A stretch of 64,000 nt of DNA from contig JAQFVV010012395.1 in NCBI GenBank assembly GCA_028023455.1, forward strand, positions 8,666,498 through 8,730,497, read 5' to 3'. Positions 48,915 to 61,400 of the stretch are shown in pieces. A model generated the notes under the pieces. It was not told the DNA's origin. It saw only the letters and a list, made by a program, of their open reading frames with translations, and did not search any database. Numbering within the stretch: the first letter of the stretch is position 1; each line of letters begins with the position of its first letter. The translations under genes and the position numbers were made by a program. The stretch comes from Epiperipatus broadwayi (lineage: Eukaryota > Onychophora > Udeonychophora > Euonychophora > Peripatidae).

Positions 48915-49720
48915 TATTGATTCACTGCAATATAATGGTCTCTCCAAGTTTAATCCTGTTTTTCCAATTTACAGCTTCTCTTTTCTGCCTTATACCAGTA
49001 AACTTATTAATTTCAGTAATCTATTTTACATATGATTTTTTAAAAGTCTTTTAGAATATCTTTATATCCAATTTGAAACTTGAAGTGCCAATCATATGTC
49101 TAGTCGACTTCCATTTCATTTCTTAATTTTTTCAATGAGGTCTGTGACAAACTGTTTATTCTCTCACCCATGTATTTTGTTTTAAATTTCTTCTTATTAC
49201 TGCTATCATACATGTCTCCTTACTTGTTCAATGGTCTGAAGTCTGCATTGCTCCTCTGATAAGGGCCCAAATCTCAGATTTATAAAATAACTGGGGAAAA
49301 CACATCTATAAAAAATCTTTTCAAACACATGGGCATATTTTTTTAATACTAAGTAATTTATACCAAAAACGCTCTCTTCAAGTTTAATTCTATGATTAAT
49401 TTTATCTATTAAGTTCCATCTGTATTAATATTCTGACCAAAATATTCATAGTTATTATCTTTTAATTCACGATTATCAATCTTTATTTTTTTTTTTGAGA
49501 AAATCTGTTAAACATTACTTTAGTCTTTAATCCTACTTTCTTATTTTCATCTAATAGTTCTTGCAACATTTCCTAAACCTTTAAAGCATTATTTTCAAAA
49601 CAACTACATATTTGCAAAATCTAAACAATTCAAATAAATATTTATTTTTACTTCCTAAACTTTCCATTTTAATTCCCAAAATATTTATTATAAAACTTCT
49701 GAAAAAAAGTTTAACAAGTC
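48915..49720 (-). pseudogene. Third RTE copy, 3' part, running into the assembly gap
   Basis: The sequence matches the intact RTE (minus orientation) from its 3' end: 'atggtctctccaagtttaat' at 48935 corresponds to 26772. The match continues through the C-terminal domain and the region after the palm, with many indels, to 'ttgcaacatttcct' near 49561. It then stops at the N run. Frameshifts are frequent. Whatever remained of the RT palm and endonuclease would lie in or beyond the gap. The sequence after the gap shows no match. Confidence 0.82.
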
Positions 49721-50220
49721 NNNNNNNNNNNNNNNNNNNNNNNNNNNNNNNNNNNNNNNNNNNNNNNNNNNNNNNNNNNNNNNNNNNNNNNNNNNNNNNN
49801 NNNNNNNNNNNNNNNNNNNNNNNNNNNNNNNNNNNNNNNNNNNNNNNNNNNNNNNNNNNNNNNNNNNNNNNNNNNNNNNNNNNNNNNNNNNNNNNNNNNN
49901 NNNNNNNNNNNNNNNNNNNNNNNNNNNNNNNNNNNNNNNNNNNNNNNNNNNNNNNNNNNNNNNNNNNNNNNNNNNNNNNNNNNNNNNNNNNNNNNNNNNN
50001 NNNNNNNNNNNNNNNNNNNNNNNNNNNNNNNNNNNNNNNNNNNNNNNNNNNNNNNNNNNNNNNNNNNNNNNNNNNNNNNNNNNNNNNNNNNNNNNNNNNN
50101 NNNNNNNNNNNNNNNNNNNNNNNNNNNNNNNNNNNNNNNNNNNNNNNNNNNNNNNNNNNNNNNNNNNNNNNNNNNNNNNNNNNNNNNNNNNNNNNNNNNN
50201 NNNNNNNNNNNNNNNNNNNN
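49721..50220. other. Assembly gap (500 N)
   Basis: Exactly 500 consecutive N, most likely a placeholder of arbitrary size. Frames drawn through it are artefacts. Confidence 0.99.
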
Positions 50221-50510
50221 GTTAACAGTAACTTTCTTTTCATTTATAGTTTGGGAGGAATTTAAAGATTAAAATCTAATGTTTAGTTTGTCTTTAATAA
50301 CTTTGTAAACTTGTTAGTTTATTAGCAAAATTTAAGATCGTTTGCTTATTTAAAATTTCATGCTCTGTGTTTGAGTAGGTCTGTATTTCAATATTTAACA
50401 TCGTTTAGCATACAACCTTAAAGTGGTATCATTTTAAGGTTTGCTATTATTGAGATATAGATCTTTAAACAGAGGGCGTTACTGGATATTTGTAATTGTA
50501 TGATGGTTTG

Positions 50511-50544
<34 letters not shown>

Positions 50545-52345
50545 TTAGCCCAGTAACACTTCAACTTTGTAATGGTGTTTTAAGAATTCATTATAGTAAT
50601 ATGTGGTAAAATACAGGATATAAAAGCATATAATTTTAAGGTAATATAAATATTTGCATGAGTGAAATATATATAACCATAATATAATGCAAAAAATAAT
50701 TACATGAGAAATATTACTTTATATGCTTGACTTTTTGAACAGTAAATAGATATAATATTAACTATAAGAATCAAAAGTGCAAAAAAAAAAGTTTCAGGTT
50801 TGTTGTCTTTTTCTTTCTTTTTTTTTTTTTAAAGAAAATAGAATGGCTATAGTCATTTATGAGTATGGTTATTATTGATTTTTAATTAAACAGTCTGTTC
50901 TAAAAATATTTGTATTTGTAATTTAGAACTAAATGTAGTGATCATGCCATTCTTATTTAAAGCTTGTCTAATTTCTATTGTTCTTAGGTGTGCTTATGCT
51001 TTAGTCTGGGTAATATATAAATATGCTAATGGAGAAGGTATAATCCAGCCATTACATAAGTGTAATAAATTATTACATAGGAAAAGTGGTAATCCAGAAA
51101 CTAATTTGCTATATTTTGATTATAAATGAACCTACTAAGTAATACAAATCTTAATTAGACCACAAGATAGATGACAGTAAATAATAGATGATCAGAAAAT
51201 ATAACCTGTGATTCTTTTAGTTATTCTATATAAAGTTAACAAAATGGGAATATGTATTTGATCATCATCATTATCTTAATCAATAATTGAAAAACAAGTT
51301 CAAGATCTTTAGTTGTAATAAAACATTTAATACATTTTTCATATCAGTACATAAATGATGACCAAAAATGATGTATCAATATATTATGCTTTCTCAATTG
51401 TCTAAAATTGAGGAAAAAACAATAAAATAAAATGTTTATCTATATTTGTATTTATAAATATACATATATATTTAAACAGATACATTGTTTCACATATCTT
51501 GAAGTTTTTTCCCTTCCCTTTTTTAAAATGGTTTGCTTTAAAAAAACCTGGTGCAGTTATAAAAACAAAATTTGTAAATTTAAATTCTTTAAAAAAAGCA
51601 GAGAAAAATCAATATTTAAAATGTCCAATTAGCAATTAAATGACACATTTAATTAATGGATTTTTATAATTAAAAATATACAGTTTCAAATGTTACCTAT
51701 ACAATATTTTGTTAGAGCTGAATGTTTATGAATCACAACATAGAAACACTGTAATTAGTTCATTAAAAAAGATAGCTTCACTTTCTTGCCATAGGCAAAA
51801 GAAATCAACATGTTTTTGAAAAACATGCTGGTCAGCATGGGTGGGATAAAAAATATTGGAAAAAATTGTGGGAAGTAGAATATAAATAGAGGAATCCAGG
51901 CAATTCATAGCAGTTATTAGTAGATTGATTGTTGCAGTTGCTTCACAGTAATTCTATAAAGAAAAGTATAGATAACTTGACCAACTAAGTTTGAAGCCAT
52001 AGTAGCCATTAATTGAAGGTGCTGTAACTAGTAAGAAAAACCTATAATTGCCAAAGGACTATGTTATAAAGAAACCAATTATTATTACAATAAATGCTAA
52101 ACTGTGTAAATAGTAAAAATAGCTCAAACTCCCTACACCATGAAGAAATCATGAAGATGAAAAAAAACTGCATAAGTGACACCAAAAGAAAATATATATC
52201 ATTCAGCTCTAAGACAAATCCCTTTTTTATGTGAAGATTTATCAGCATGGAATCATCAACAGATAAATTTAAAGGTAAGAAAACTCTACATAACATTTGG
52301 AATATTTAAAGGTATTTCCGAAAATGCTATAAGAAAAGTATTTCA
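50221..52345. other. AT-rich stretch, no supportable gene
   Basis: A TA microsatellite lies at about 50517-50543. Frames of 60-84 codons are compositionally unremarkable. Confidence 0.45.
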
Positions 52346-52348
52346 GAA

Positions 52349-52484
52349 AAGATAAAATAAATCATTGTTATTTAAAATGATTAATTCAACAAAATGATAA
52401 GATGTTATGTATGAAGATAAAATAAAACATTGTTATTTAAAATGATTAATTCAACAAAATGATAAAATGTTATGTATGAAAATA
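52349..52484. repeat. 68 bp tandem duplication
   Basis: 'agataaaataaa' through 'gatgttatgtatga' occurs twice in succession with a few substitutions. Confidence 0.8.
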
Positions 52485-52787
52485 ATTTCTTATAGAATAA
52501 TATAATTGCCATTATTGTTATTAAAATAAAGAGAAATGTAAATTGAAATAAGGTGACAGAAATGGTGAAATGCAATAATGAATTCACTGATTTTTTTTAA
52601 AGTGATAAAACTTATTGATTTGAAGTTAAGCTCTATAATAAAGGGTATAAAGAAATATATTTCAAATTGCCAACTTTAATCTTGCTAAACAGAATATGGA
52701 CATTATAATATAAGAATTAATTTAGGGTGGACATACCCCAATATGTGTATACTCTGTAAATGCATTATGTTTAACCAAGAAAGAGTT

Positions 52788-52900
52788 ACCATTTTATATA
52801 CATGAATTAAATATGCATTTATATACAGGAATTAAATCTGGGTCTATATATGTGAATTAAATATGCAATTATGTACATGAATTAAATATGCCCTGTGACT
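52788..52900. repeat. Minisatellite of about four ~28 bp units
   Basis: Units contain 'gaattaaatatgca' or close variants, alternating with 'atatacatg'-like segments. Confidence 0.6.
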
Positions 52901-52904
52901 TGTA

Positions 52905-53820
52905 CATATTTTTCATGGGCACTGTCTTTTTTGGTATTATGTATTTAATGTTTGAATGAGCTGAATAAATAGCCTGGACCTTACTATTATATTGGAGGTT
53001 ATTAGACAGATAAGTTATACCTCTTTGTTTACACTGTATTATGTAGATTATCCCATATATGTTATGCTATTGAGTCTATACTCTAGTTAGTTTTTCATGC
53101 TTATGCATCATATTGCTATCTTAATTTCATCAGTTATTGCATCGTATAGCATTGTATTTATGAAAGAAACTAATGAATAATTTTGAATTGTAAAATCGTT
53201 ACTTTTGAAGATAGATGAGATAGGTTTTTCATCTTTTGGTATAGGTTAAAGTCAAATACAAATGAGATTGAATATAAATGTTAACAGTGAATAATAAAGA
53301 ATCACAGATATTTTTCATGTTTTATTAAACTATTTTTAAAAAGGCATAAAAAATATGATAATTATTCATGAGATTTTTAAATAATTCTGATATTTGATTT
53401 TATGTGTTAATGCATATTTTTACAAAATAAAGACATTCAAAATGAACAACACAAAATAGAATGAGTGCTTATATTTTTGTGAATATTATTTTATGTTTTA
53501 AACATACATGAAACACACATATAAGGATTTTATTTAGGGAAGTGCCAAGCAAAGTATATAAATGAACATCAGTCATATTATTTGATTAAAGTCAATTTAT
53601 TTATTGAGTGAACCAAGATAAATGTTTGAAATATCACTAGCACTATCATACTAGAAGTTTGATTAATTTATTATAAAAATCTATGAACATATTTATATTA
53701 ACATATAAATGAATGTTACTTAAGTATTTCAGATTTTTTTTATATTTTCATGTATGCTTACGAAAACCATATATTTTAACAATGTCAATTATTGGATATT
53801 ATATTAGACTATAAGTCTAT
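52905..53820. other. AT-rich stretch, no gene seen
   Basis: No open frame, repeat or RNA gene could be supported. Confidence 0.5.
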
Positions 53821-53826
53821 TCTTAT

Positions 53827-53827
53827 A

Positions 53828-53896
<69 letters not shown>

Positions 53897-53898
53897 TT

Positions 53899-53929
<31 letters not shown>

Positions 53930-53952
53930 TTATATTATTATTATTATTATTA

Positions 53953-54028
<76 letters not shown>

Positions 54029-54029
54029 T
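53827..54029. repeat. ATT microsatellite left of the large hairpin
   Basis: About 66 ATT units with several phase breaks. It ends two bases before the hairpin arm begins. Confidence 0.95.
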
Positions 54030-54031
54030 CA

Positions 54032-54466
54032 AAATCAGCGCATAACAGCAGAGCTTCTTCAAATTAAATCACAATTTATTATAAACTTAATATAAATTAT
54101 AATACATAATAAATAATGCCTGAGTGCTTTCAAGAGAACTTAGCTCTCATAATCATGGGTAACAAAGAGTAAGCGTAACAAGGTTGCTATGTGTAAATAT
54201 ATGCAGATATATGTAAATTAATTGAACTATATGCGTAAATCTAAATGGGTTAATTAGATTTACGCATATAGTTAAGTTAATTTACATATATCTGCATATA
54301 TTTACACATAGCAACCTTGTTACGCTTACTCTTTGTTACCCATGATTATGAGAGCTAAGTTCTCTTGAAAGCGCTCGGGCATTATTTATTATGTATTATA
54401 ATTTATATTAAGTTTATAATAAATTGTGATTTAATTTGAAGAAGCTCTGCTGTTATGCGCTGATTT
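54032..54466. mobile_element. 435 bp near-perfect hairpin (foldback element)
   Basis: The left arm 54032-54244 (aaatcagcgcataacagcag onward) and right arm 54254-54466 are almost exact reverse complements over ~213 bp, with a 9 bp loop centred at 54249. I see only a few mismatches, for example near 'ctgagtgc'/'gcgctcgg'. No ORF exists. Transcription through it would give one long double-stranded hairpin RNA. No target-site duplication is evident. ATT repeats abut the left arm and start 50 bp after the right arm. Confidence 0.88.
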
Positions 54467-54517
54467 GTGCATTAAAATTGTATATATATAGTAAGCAGCT
54501 GAGTGTGAAATAATTTC

Positions 54518-54653
<136 letters not shown>

Positions 54654-54789
54654 AAAACAATGTGCAAAAGTTAATAAATCAGAGTAAAGGTTTATTTACT
54701 TGTTGATTTATTTTTTAATTTCAATATGGAAATATGTAATTTTAATATTATTTTCATTAGTTTAGTATATGTTTGGTTTTTGTCAAATA

Positions 54790-55900
54790 TAATTGTAAAT
54801 ATTGTATATAGTTTGTTAAAAGCATAGAATAATAAATTTTGTTAAATTTGTTTTTATAAAGCTTTGTGTTATGTCAATTTATTCACCATTACAAATACAT
54901 GATTGCCAGATACCAAAACAAACATAATATTTGCACAGTACAGATATAATTATTTACTTAAGAAATCATAATGCTTCAGAATATATTTGAAAAATTTCTT
55001 TTGCATTAATATTATTATTATGGTCATAATTAATTGCACAATTCATTGCACAGAATTTTAATAATGTTTGTTGCTGCATATTATCAGATTATGGTAATAT
55101 TTAATTGTACAATTTATTGCATAGACGTTTAATATTGTTTGTTGCCATATATCAGATTATATCAGATTATGCCATATATTCTATTTAAGATGCCACATGA
55201 AAACTAAACAATTATATTACTATTGTTATTATCATAATATTAAACAGTGGATACAATTAATAATTATTTAATGAGGAATAAGATTATTATTTATTATTTA
55301 TACATTGTTATTACTATTAGTTAGGCGTAGTTGAGTATTATACAAAATCCTTTATCATACTTGACTACAGGAGATTATAAATTGATTAGATTTTTTTTTA
55401 AGTGTCATAGCATCGGCCAGGATGTGAACCTGCAACCTGGGAAACTGCCTGCAAATGCAAGGCAGTTGCGCTGACCTCTCGACCACCAATACAAGACAAA
55501 TTGATTAGAGTTATTTGAAAGAACCTGAGATTATTATAATTGTATTGTTTTTATAAAGAGATTAGGATTTATTTATTAACATCATATTAAATTGATTGTT
55601 ATTATTTTAAAGTCGTAAGAATGTTATGAATTTATTATTATTTGAAATAATAGGGGGATAGTATTTTAATGCCATTGAGGTTGTATCCTGTGGGATATTG
55701 GCTCAATATAATTCTTTACTGCTTGTACTCCACTTTATTGTCTCATGATTTATTCATATTTTATTTAACTTTTTATAAGCCAAACCACTTATTATTTATT
55801 AATCAGTTAGAGCTAGTTAAATAGTAGATATTATCATAGGATATCTTTAGTATTGATTATAGTAAGATTCTATGTTTTTGAGCTGAGCATAATCATTTTA
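54790..55900 (+). repeat. Dispersed repeat family, copy B, split by a SINE
   Basis: Shares ordered blocks with 14510-15420: 'aataaattttgtt' followed by 'aaagctttgtgt', the 'gttgcc...tcagattat' boxes, 'aaagtcgtaagaat', and 'atgccattgagg' followed by 'gtatcctgtggga'. The 'gttgc...cagattat' part is itself duplicated near 55065-55175. A SINE interrupts this copy at 55391-55497. Copy A has nothing like it at the corresponding position, so the repeat is older than that insertion. Confidence 0.5.
55391..55497 (-). mobile_element. tRNA-derived SINE, copy 2, with 12 bp target-site duplication
   Basis: Read on the minus strand, 'ggtggtcgagaggtcagcgc' is an A box. A stem ctgcc/ggcag occupies the anticodon position and 'aggttcacatcctgg' is a B box. 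Then 'ccgatgctatgacac' leads into an A run. Both the tail and the B-box region match copy 1 at 10612. The flanks 55379-55390 and 55498-55509 are identical (aaattgattaga). The anticodon loop is longer than seven bases and there may be a variable arm, as in Leu or Ser tRNAs. The D-arm half is better preserved than in copy 1. Confidence 0.78.
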
Positions 55901-55937
55901 TCTGAGCTAGTCATATTTTGCTATTATTATATTTCCT

Positions 55938-55949
55938 GATGGTGTGGGT

Positions 55950-55983
<34 letters not shown>

Positions 55984-56036
55984 ACCCATACCATCATATA
56001 TATATCTCCTATATATATATATATATATATATATGA
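55938..56036. repeat. TA-centred palindrome and TA run
   Basis: 'gatggtgtgggtacaata' and its near complement 'tattgtacccataccatc' flank a TA run at 55952-55980. A second TA run follows at 56010-56034. Confidence 0.75.
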
Positions 56037-56464
56037 GGAGAATATAAACTCACAGAAGGAGAATTTAAAATTTGAGAAATGATAAGGGAGGTATCCGTGA
56101 TGTACACATGGATATCTAAATAAATCCCTACTATGTGAATGCTGGGACAACAGGATTATGGAATATAAATGATGGACACTGTATGATCATCAATGATGGG
56201 ACCAAGCATCAGAGATGTTACTGATGAAATAGACTAACTGATCTATTGAACCTGAACTGCAATGAACTATTAGAAGGAGATTATTCAAATACAGTTATTT
56301 AAATATATGTCATCCATTTTTTAATGTACTTGTTCACAGGAATATTATGTTTTCTACACTAGTTTTGGCATAACCTGATCTGGGTGAGTACAGTTATAGT
56401 GAGCTAGAACTTAGGTGACACCTTTTGAAAAATCAAACAGTTAAATTTCTACATATTTTCAGTC

Positions 56465-57042
56465 TCTTTGTAAGGCCGCGTTCGCTTGTTTTTTTTTTTT
56501 ATTAAAGAAAGTAAATTAAAATTCGCATTTAAATTTTCTTTAGAATTAAAATTGAAATTAAATTCATCTTAAACCTTATATATTAAATCGCACAGTAATG
56601 AAAATTATTAAAATAAAACTTATTAAAGAAAAGTTTTTAAACTAAATTTTAAAAGTTTGGAGATAAATATATCTTTAAATTTATCTTTAAATATTTTTGT
56701 TTGGAAAACAGGGTTTTCAGAAGAATGTTAATAGTTAAATAAACCGCCTGGGCGTTAAAGTAAAACCGTCAGTGGAAACTAGAAACGTTGCAAATGAAGA
56801 CCCTATGGCGGACCCGCGAAAGGACTCGCCGGTGCGTAATAAATCAACCTCCATTATATAAAAAGGACAAGTTTGGAATTTCGAGTGAGTTTTATGTTAT
56901 TACGATGTGACAGAGTGTTGTGGGGGTGCGGAGAGGTTGAAGGTGCACGTCAATCCCTTCAGTTTTGCTAGTAAGAAGAACCGTTTCCTACATTGAAGAC
57001 CAATTAAACTAAAACCCCGAATGAATAAATAAACAACGGCTA
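56465..57042 (+). promoter_or_regulatory. CpG-rich candidate promoter and 5' UTR
   Basis: CpG dinucleotides are frequent here, with clusters such as 'ggcggacccgcgaaaggact', unlike most of the window. A TATA-like 'attatataaaaagg' lies near 56854, so transcription could start near 56885. Two short upstream reading frames (ATG near 56893, and ATG 57021 with four codons including stop) precede the candidate start codon at 57043. An LTR promoter is an alternative. Confidence 0.4.
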
Positions 57043-57110
57043 ATGGATACCAATCTTAGGACGGGAATTACTTCATGGCAAGCAACGGATAAAGATGAAC
57101 TTTTTAAACC
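57043..57110 (+). CDS. Candidate first coding exon of an unidentified gene
   Basis: ATG 57043 opens MDTNLRTGITSWQATDKDEL followed by FK and two further bases, then 'gtaagaac' at 57111, a strong splice-donor match. The sequence sits at the downstream end of the CpG-rich segment, behind a TATA-like box. Possible exon 2 is 58774-58871. Joined there the frame stays open for only 16 more codons, so either another acceptor is used or the transcript is not protein-coding. The family is not recognised. Confidence 0.38.
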
Positions 57111-58773
57111 GTAAGAACTTTATAAATAATGAACATTAAATTAAATTTTCCATATTTAAATGATTGCAATATTATCCTATCTGACCAACTTAATTTATTA
57201 ATATGTTATTTGATGTTTTTTTATTTATTTATTTAAATCATTTCCATTTATTTATTTTGTTCTAAGTTTTTTATGTTTCTGTTTTCCGATGAATTAAATA
57301 TATCAATGTTAAACTTAAGTCGGGCTGAGCGTATAGTTTGGAAAGTTCATTAGGGAGGGTAATCTAGTTTATTTGTTTCGGGTTAAATTGGGTCAATGGA
57401 TTGGTTTTGGTGTGATTAGTAGATGTAATATTGTTCGCTATGGGCAGAATGCTCATACGCCCACCTTCCGTTTGCCTATGTAAGGAATTATAGTCGGATA
57501 CCGCAGTTCCTTTCTATAGAGTTTTTTGTTTTTTGCTCTTCTTTGCAGATAGATGTAATATTCCTATCTCATAAGAGGCTTTCTTCTTTTAACTTTGTGT
57601 TTTTATTTTATATTTTGTGTTGTTTGTCTTTTGTAGTTAAGGTAGTTTTTTTTTTTTGTGTTTAAAAATTTTTGTTGTTTTTTGTTTTGTTTTTTGAAAT
57701 TGGAATATTCTATGGTGTTCTTTTTTGTCTTTAGTTTGGCATCTTTGGTTCTTGTTCTATATTCGTTGTCGTAATTTTTTTTTGGTTGTTTTTTGTTTTT
57801 TAGTTAGATACCTTTATTTTGTATAAAATGTAAGATAAGTATAATGTATTAAAAAAAAGTTAAAATTAGGATTTTGATAAATTAATTTATTATTTTGTTA
57901 ATAAATTGGTTTTCGCTTTTTTTTTTTTTTTTTTTAGTTTATTTTAAATCTCTGTGTTCCCTGAACTAGTGACCTACGACAATTAAAAAAAAAAATTTTT
58001 TTGTTTTCCTCTCTATATTTTTCTAGTCAATTTCTCTTTTACCCGGTCGTTAATCCTCGTTTTAGTCCGCTTCCTAGTTTAAATTTATAGAATAGTTAAA
58101 AAATTTTTTTTATATTTTGTTCGGTCTTATCTAGCTTGTTTAATAATATATCTAAGGTATATATAAAAATAAAATAATATTATACTTTTTATTTAATTAT
58201 AGTTTAATTTTAGTATTATTTTACTTAAATTACTACTTTTACTTTGTTTTTGTTTATTTACTTTATTCTTATTTCTATTTTACTTTTTATTAGTTGCATG
58301 TTATAAAATATTTTTCTGTTACATTATAAATACAATAAAAAAAAAATTTTGTCGAATTGGAATTAATACATAGATTCTACAAAATCGAATAATATTTAGT
58401 CCTGTTCTTTTTCACAAAAAATTACCTCTATAAACTATTTATTACGGTGCTAGTTGACTCCCTTTATCTAAACCTCATTTTCAAACCAAAATCTCAATCA
58501 GATAGTTTACTCATCAAAAGAAGAAAAAAAAAAACAAATTTTATCCTTCATATTATATCTTTCTTTCCTATCTCTGAAGTCAGTTTAAAGGTAAAAGGAT
58601 ATCAATTTAGTTTTCTATACTCATACTATCAGTCTCCAGCTAAAATAAAGAGTGGATTAATTCCAGTTAAAACCTTTGTTGTTCTTATTTTAAATATTTA
58701 GAAAATCAAGTACCTTTAAAAACTATTTACAAAAGACTTTTGCCTTCTAAAAAAAAAAAATTTTTACTCCTAG
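57111..58773 (+). other. Candidate intron, T-rich
   Basis: Starts with GTAAG and ends in a pyrimidine tract followed by 'cctag'. The first ~450 bp keep moderate CpG content. The rest is T-rich with many homopolymers. An 84-codon frame at 58447-58701 is not convincing. Confidence 0.3.
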
Positions 58774-58871
58774 AAGGGTGTCATACCAACAGCGGCTAAG
58801 AATAAGATTTAACCCCTGGTAGAGGATTCCCATGTGGCTAGCTCAGTCCCTACATCTAGGGTCTTCAATGG
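58774..58871 (+). other. Candidate second exon
   Basis: 'tttttactcctag' is a good acceptor and 'ggtaagtt' at 58871-58878 a near-consensus donor, enclosing 98 bp of higher GC content. All three frames contain a stop, so it may be a 3'-terminal or untranslated exon. Splicing at an internal 'ctggtagag' near 58817 is another possibility. Confidence 0.3.
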
Positions 58872-58879
58872 GTAAGTTA

Positions 58880-60640
58880 AATGATTATTACAGGTTGTGG
58901 TTGATAAGGAAAAATTTATCGTATAACAATACTATAAGAAAATTTAATATGTGTTAAATATTTATTTAGTCCAAATACCTTATATAAATATATAATAAAA
59001 AATACAAAAAAACCCAAATATAATTTCAAACTTTAAATAATAAACAAATTTAAAAAGAAAATAATAATCCCTAAAACTATGTTTATAAGTATGGAAGTGT
59101 CTGAGTTTTTTAATAAAATAAATTTTAAGTTGTGTGTTTGATATACAGATATGAGATTTTCGGTCATACACAACGTTTTACTATACTTTAAAACCTTTTT
59201 ATTGAAGGAAATATAATAATAAAAAATTATTTGCCAATAAATATATCACTATTTCATATTTTTAAAAGTCAATATGTTGCTCTCATCCTATCGTACTCAC
59301 ATAATATATCTTTTCCATTTTGAAGATAAATTTCTATACATTATATCGCCCATTATATATTATTTTAAATATAAAGTTATTAGAGTTTTATAGATCTATA
59401 ATAAACAATCCCTTCTTACTATATAGTGTAGTCAAAAAATAACTTAAAAAGGATATATTAAATACTTTTTTTTTTTATATTCAGCATAGATATCATATTT
59501 ACCAAATATAATAAGTATGAAATATATATATACCATATTTATTTTGCAATTCAGAATAAAACAAAAAAAAAAAAAAAATTCATTTTTTTAAAACAATGAA
59601 AAACCAAAGTTAAGTAAAAGTTTACTTTAAATATCATTTATACGATCTCTTTTAAAATAATAATAAAAAAATTTCTATCGGAAAAGAAAGTTAATTATTT
59701 CAATGTTAATAAATATCTTAAAATAAACTTATATCTTTCTTTTTCCTCGGGTGTAAGTTAACTGGTTGTGGTGCAATTTCTTCCATTAGTAAGGTGCATA
59801 TCTCTGGGTGGTTGGAATTGATGTGGTCACATCTGCAGCTTAGGACGGAAAGGGGTGCATGGCTAGTTGTCTACCCAGTCTTTTGCGAATTCTAGTATAT
59901 TGTTCATATCCTCTTTTTATATATATATCTAAATAGTAAGGAGGATTATTTAATAAATTTTCCTAGGCTGTCTCCATAGTTTTGAATAAAGAAAAGTTCT
60001 TAAAAGCTATATAAAGGTTTGTTCTAAAATGTCACTAATAGTACTATTCATAAATGACCTCTAAGTAGCGATGCTTGGAGAATTCTGGAGCAAAAGAATG
60101 ATTGCAGAATGGTCCAATGAAAGACTAACACAACTATCCATCACTAATAAGAACAATTCAGATATCCTCTGAGAAGAATGAATCAGCAATCCTTTTAATC
60201 TAGCTTATCACTTAGATTGAACATTCCTTTATATTTTTGATTAAATTCTACATTTTAAGTTTGACATCCATTTGAATTAGACATTGATTAAGTATTCATT
60301 TAAAAAATTTTATTTAAAAAAAATAATAATAACATTTTAATTATAGCCTTATAAACATTTGCTTTTGGTCAGATTTTTAAAAGCAATTAACATTCTTTGT
60401 TTATAGAATAAAATTAGTTTTTAGAGGCAGTAATTAAAAAATGAAAAATGTAAAGTATGTTGGAAAATTGTTTAATTATTTATTTCACTACTATGTTAAC
60501 ATTTGATTCACTTGTTTAATAAGTTTGCCTTTTCTATTTGAATTTTTCAGAGAAAAGCCAATAATAAAGTGATATAAAAAATATAAAAATAGAAAATAAA
60601 AAAAATACATGAGCTTATTTTAAATATTTTCCATGTAATT
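58880..60640. other. AT-rich stretch, no supportable gene
   Basis: A GC-richer segment at 59750-59890 could be a further exon of the gene above, but neither splice sites nor an open frame support this clearly. The rest is AT-rich. Confidence 0.35.
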
Positions 60641-60786
60641 TATATTATTTAAATTGGTGTGTGTGGGTATTTTAATGCTCAGACCACTCCATTATCAATA
60701 TAGCACATTTATATATTTGTTGTGCTTAATCCATACTTTGTGCAAGGTCATTTGATAATGCCTGGCAAACTTTAATGCAACACCCT

Positions 60787-60877
60787 CTGATGAGCAAGAA
60801 ATATTGTTGTAAGAGAATAACATCAGTATTGGTTAATGCCAATCAATCTTTCCTTCCTGCAATATGCTCATCAGAAA
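60787..60877. repeat. Small inverted repeat
   Basis: 'ctgatgagca' at 60787 pairs with 'tgctcatcag' at 60868, and 'aatattg' pairs loosely with 'caatat' inside. The surrounding 60640-61380 has no recognised coding sequence. It may be the leader region of the gag element that follows. Confidence 0.35.
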
Positions 60878-61400
60878 ATAAATCAATGATATGGAAACTC
60901 CAGTCCAATTACATTTGTCACCTACATCTTGAGGCACAACCTAGCTAACCAGCCCATATGCATAAAATGCTAGAAGGTAAAAAAAAGCAGACAAAAAAAT
61001 AAATAAACGAAGAAATATGGAAGGCAGAAGCAAATTACAATTCTATAAGATGTGAACACTGCACATGGTGTGGGGATATGAAATGGAATAAGAAAACCAG
61101 AAATTGAGAGAGCTAAATAAAATCAATGGTATACAAGGAATAAATAGGCATAATACAGAAAATGGAGCTAATTCATGATGTTGAAAAAGAGGGAAGCTTA
61201 CTAAAGTTAGATAAATAAAAGAGATGAACAATAAAATTTTCAAAGAATCAAATATCACAAAAAAGAAGTAAATCACAAGTTATTAAAATATGGATGATAA
61301 CTAGAGCAAGGAGAAAAATTATGAATACAGAAGCTGGGAAGAATCTTCCTAGTAAAGAATAAAAGCAAGAAGTGATTTAAAAGAAGATGATCAGCAACAA

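Noticed and set aside
49581-50265. 217-220 codon frames on both strands
   Set aside because: They consist mainly of unknown residues across the 500 N gap.
51726-52296. Minus-strand frames of 60 and 84 codons
   Set aside because: Hydrophobic low-complexity sequences with no motif or conserved context.
58447-58701. 84-codon frame as a coding exon
   Set aside because: Lys/Ser/Leu-rich low-complexity composition, with no splice-site support and no recognisable motif.
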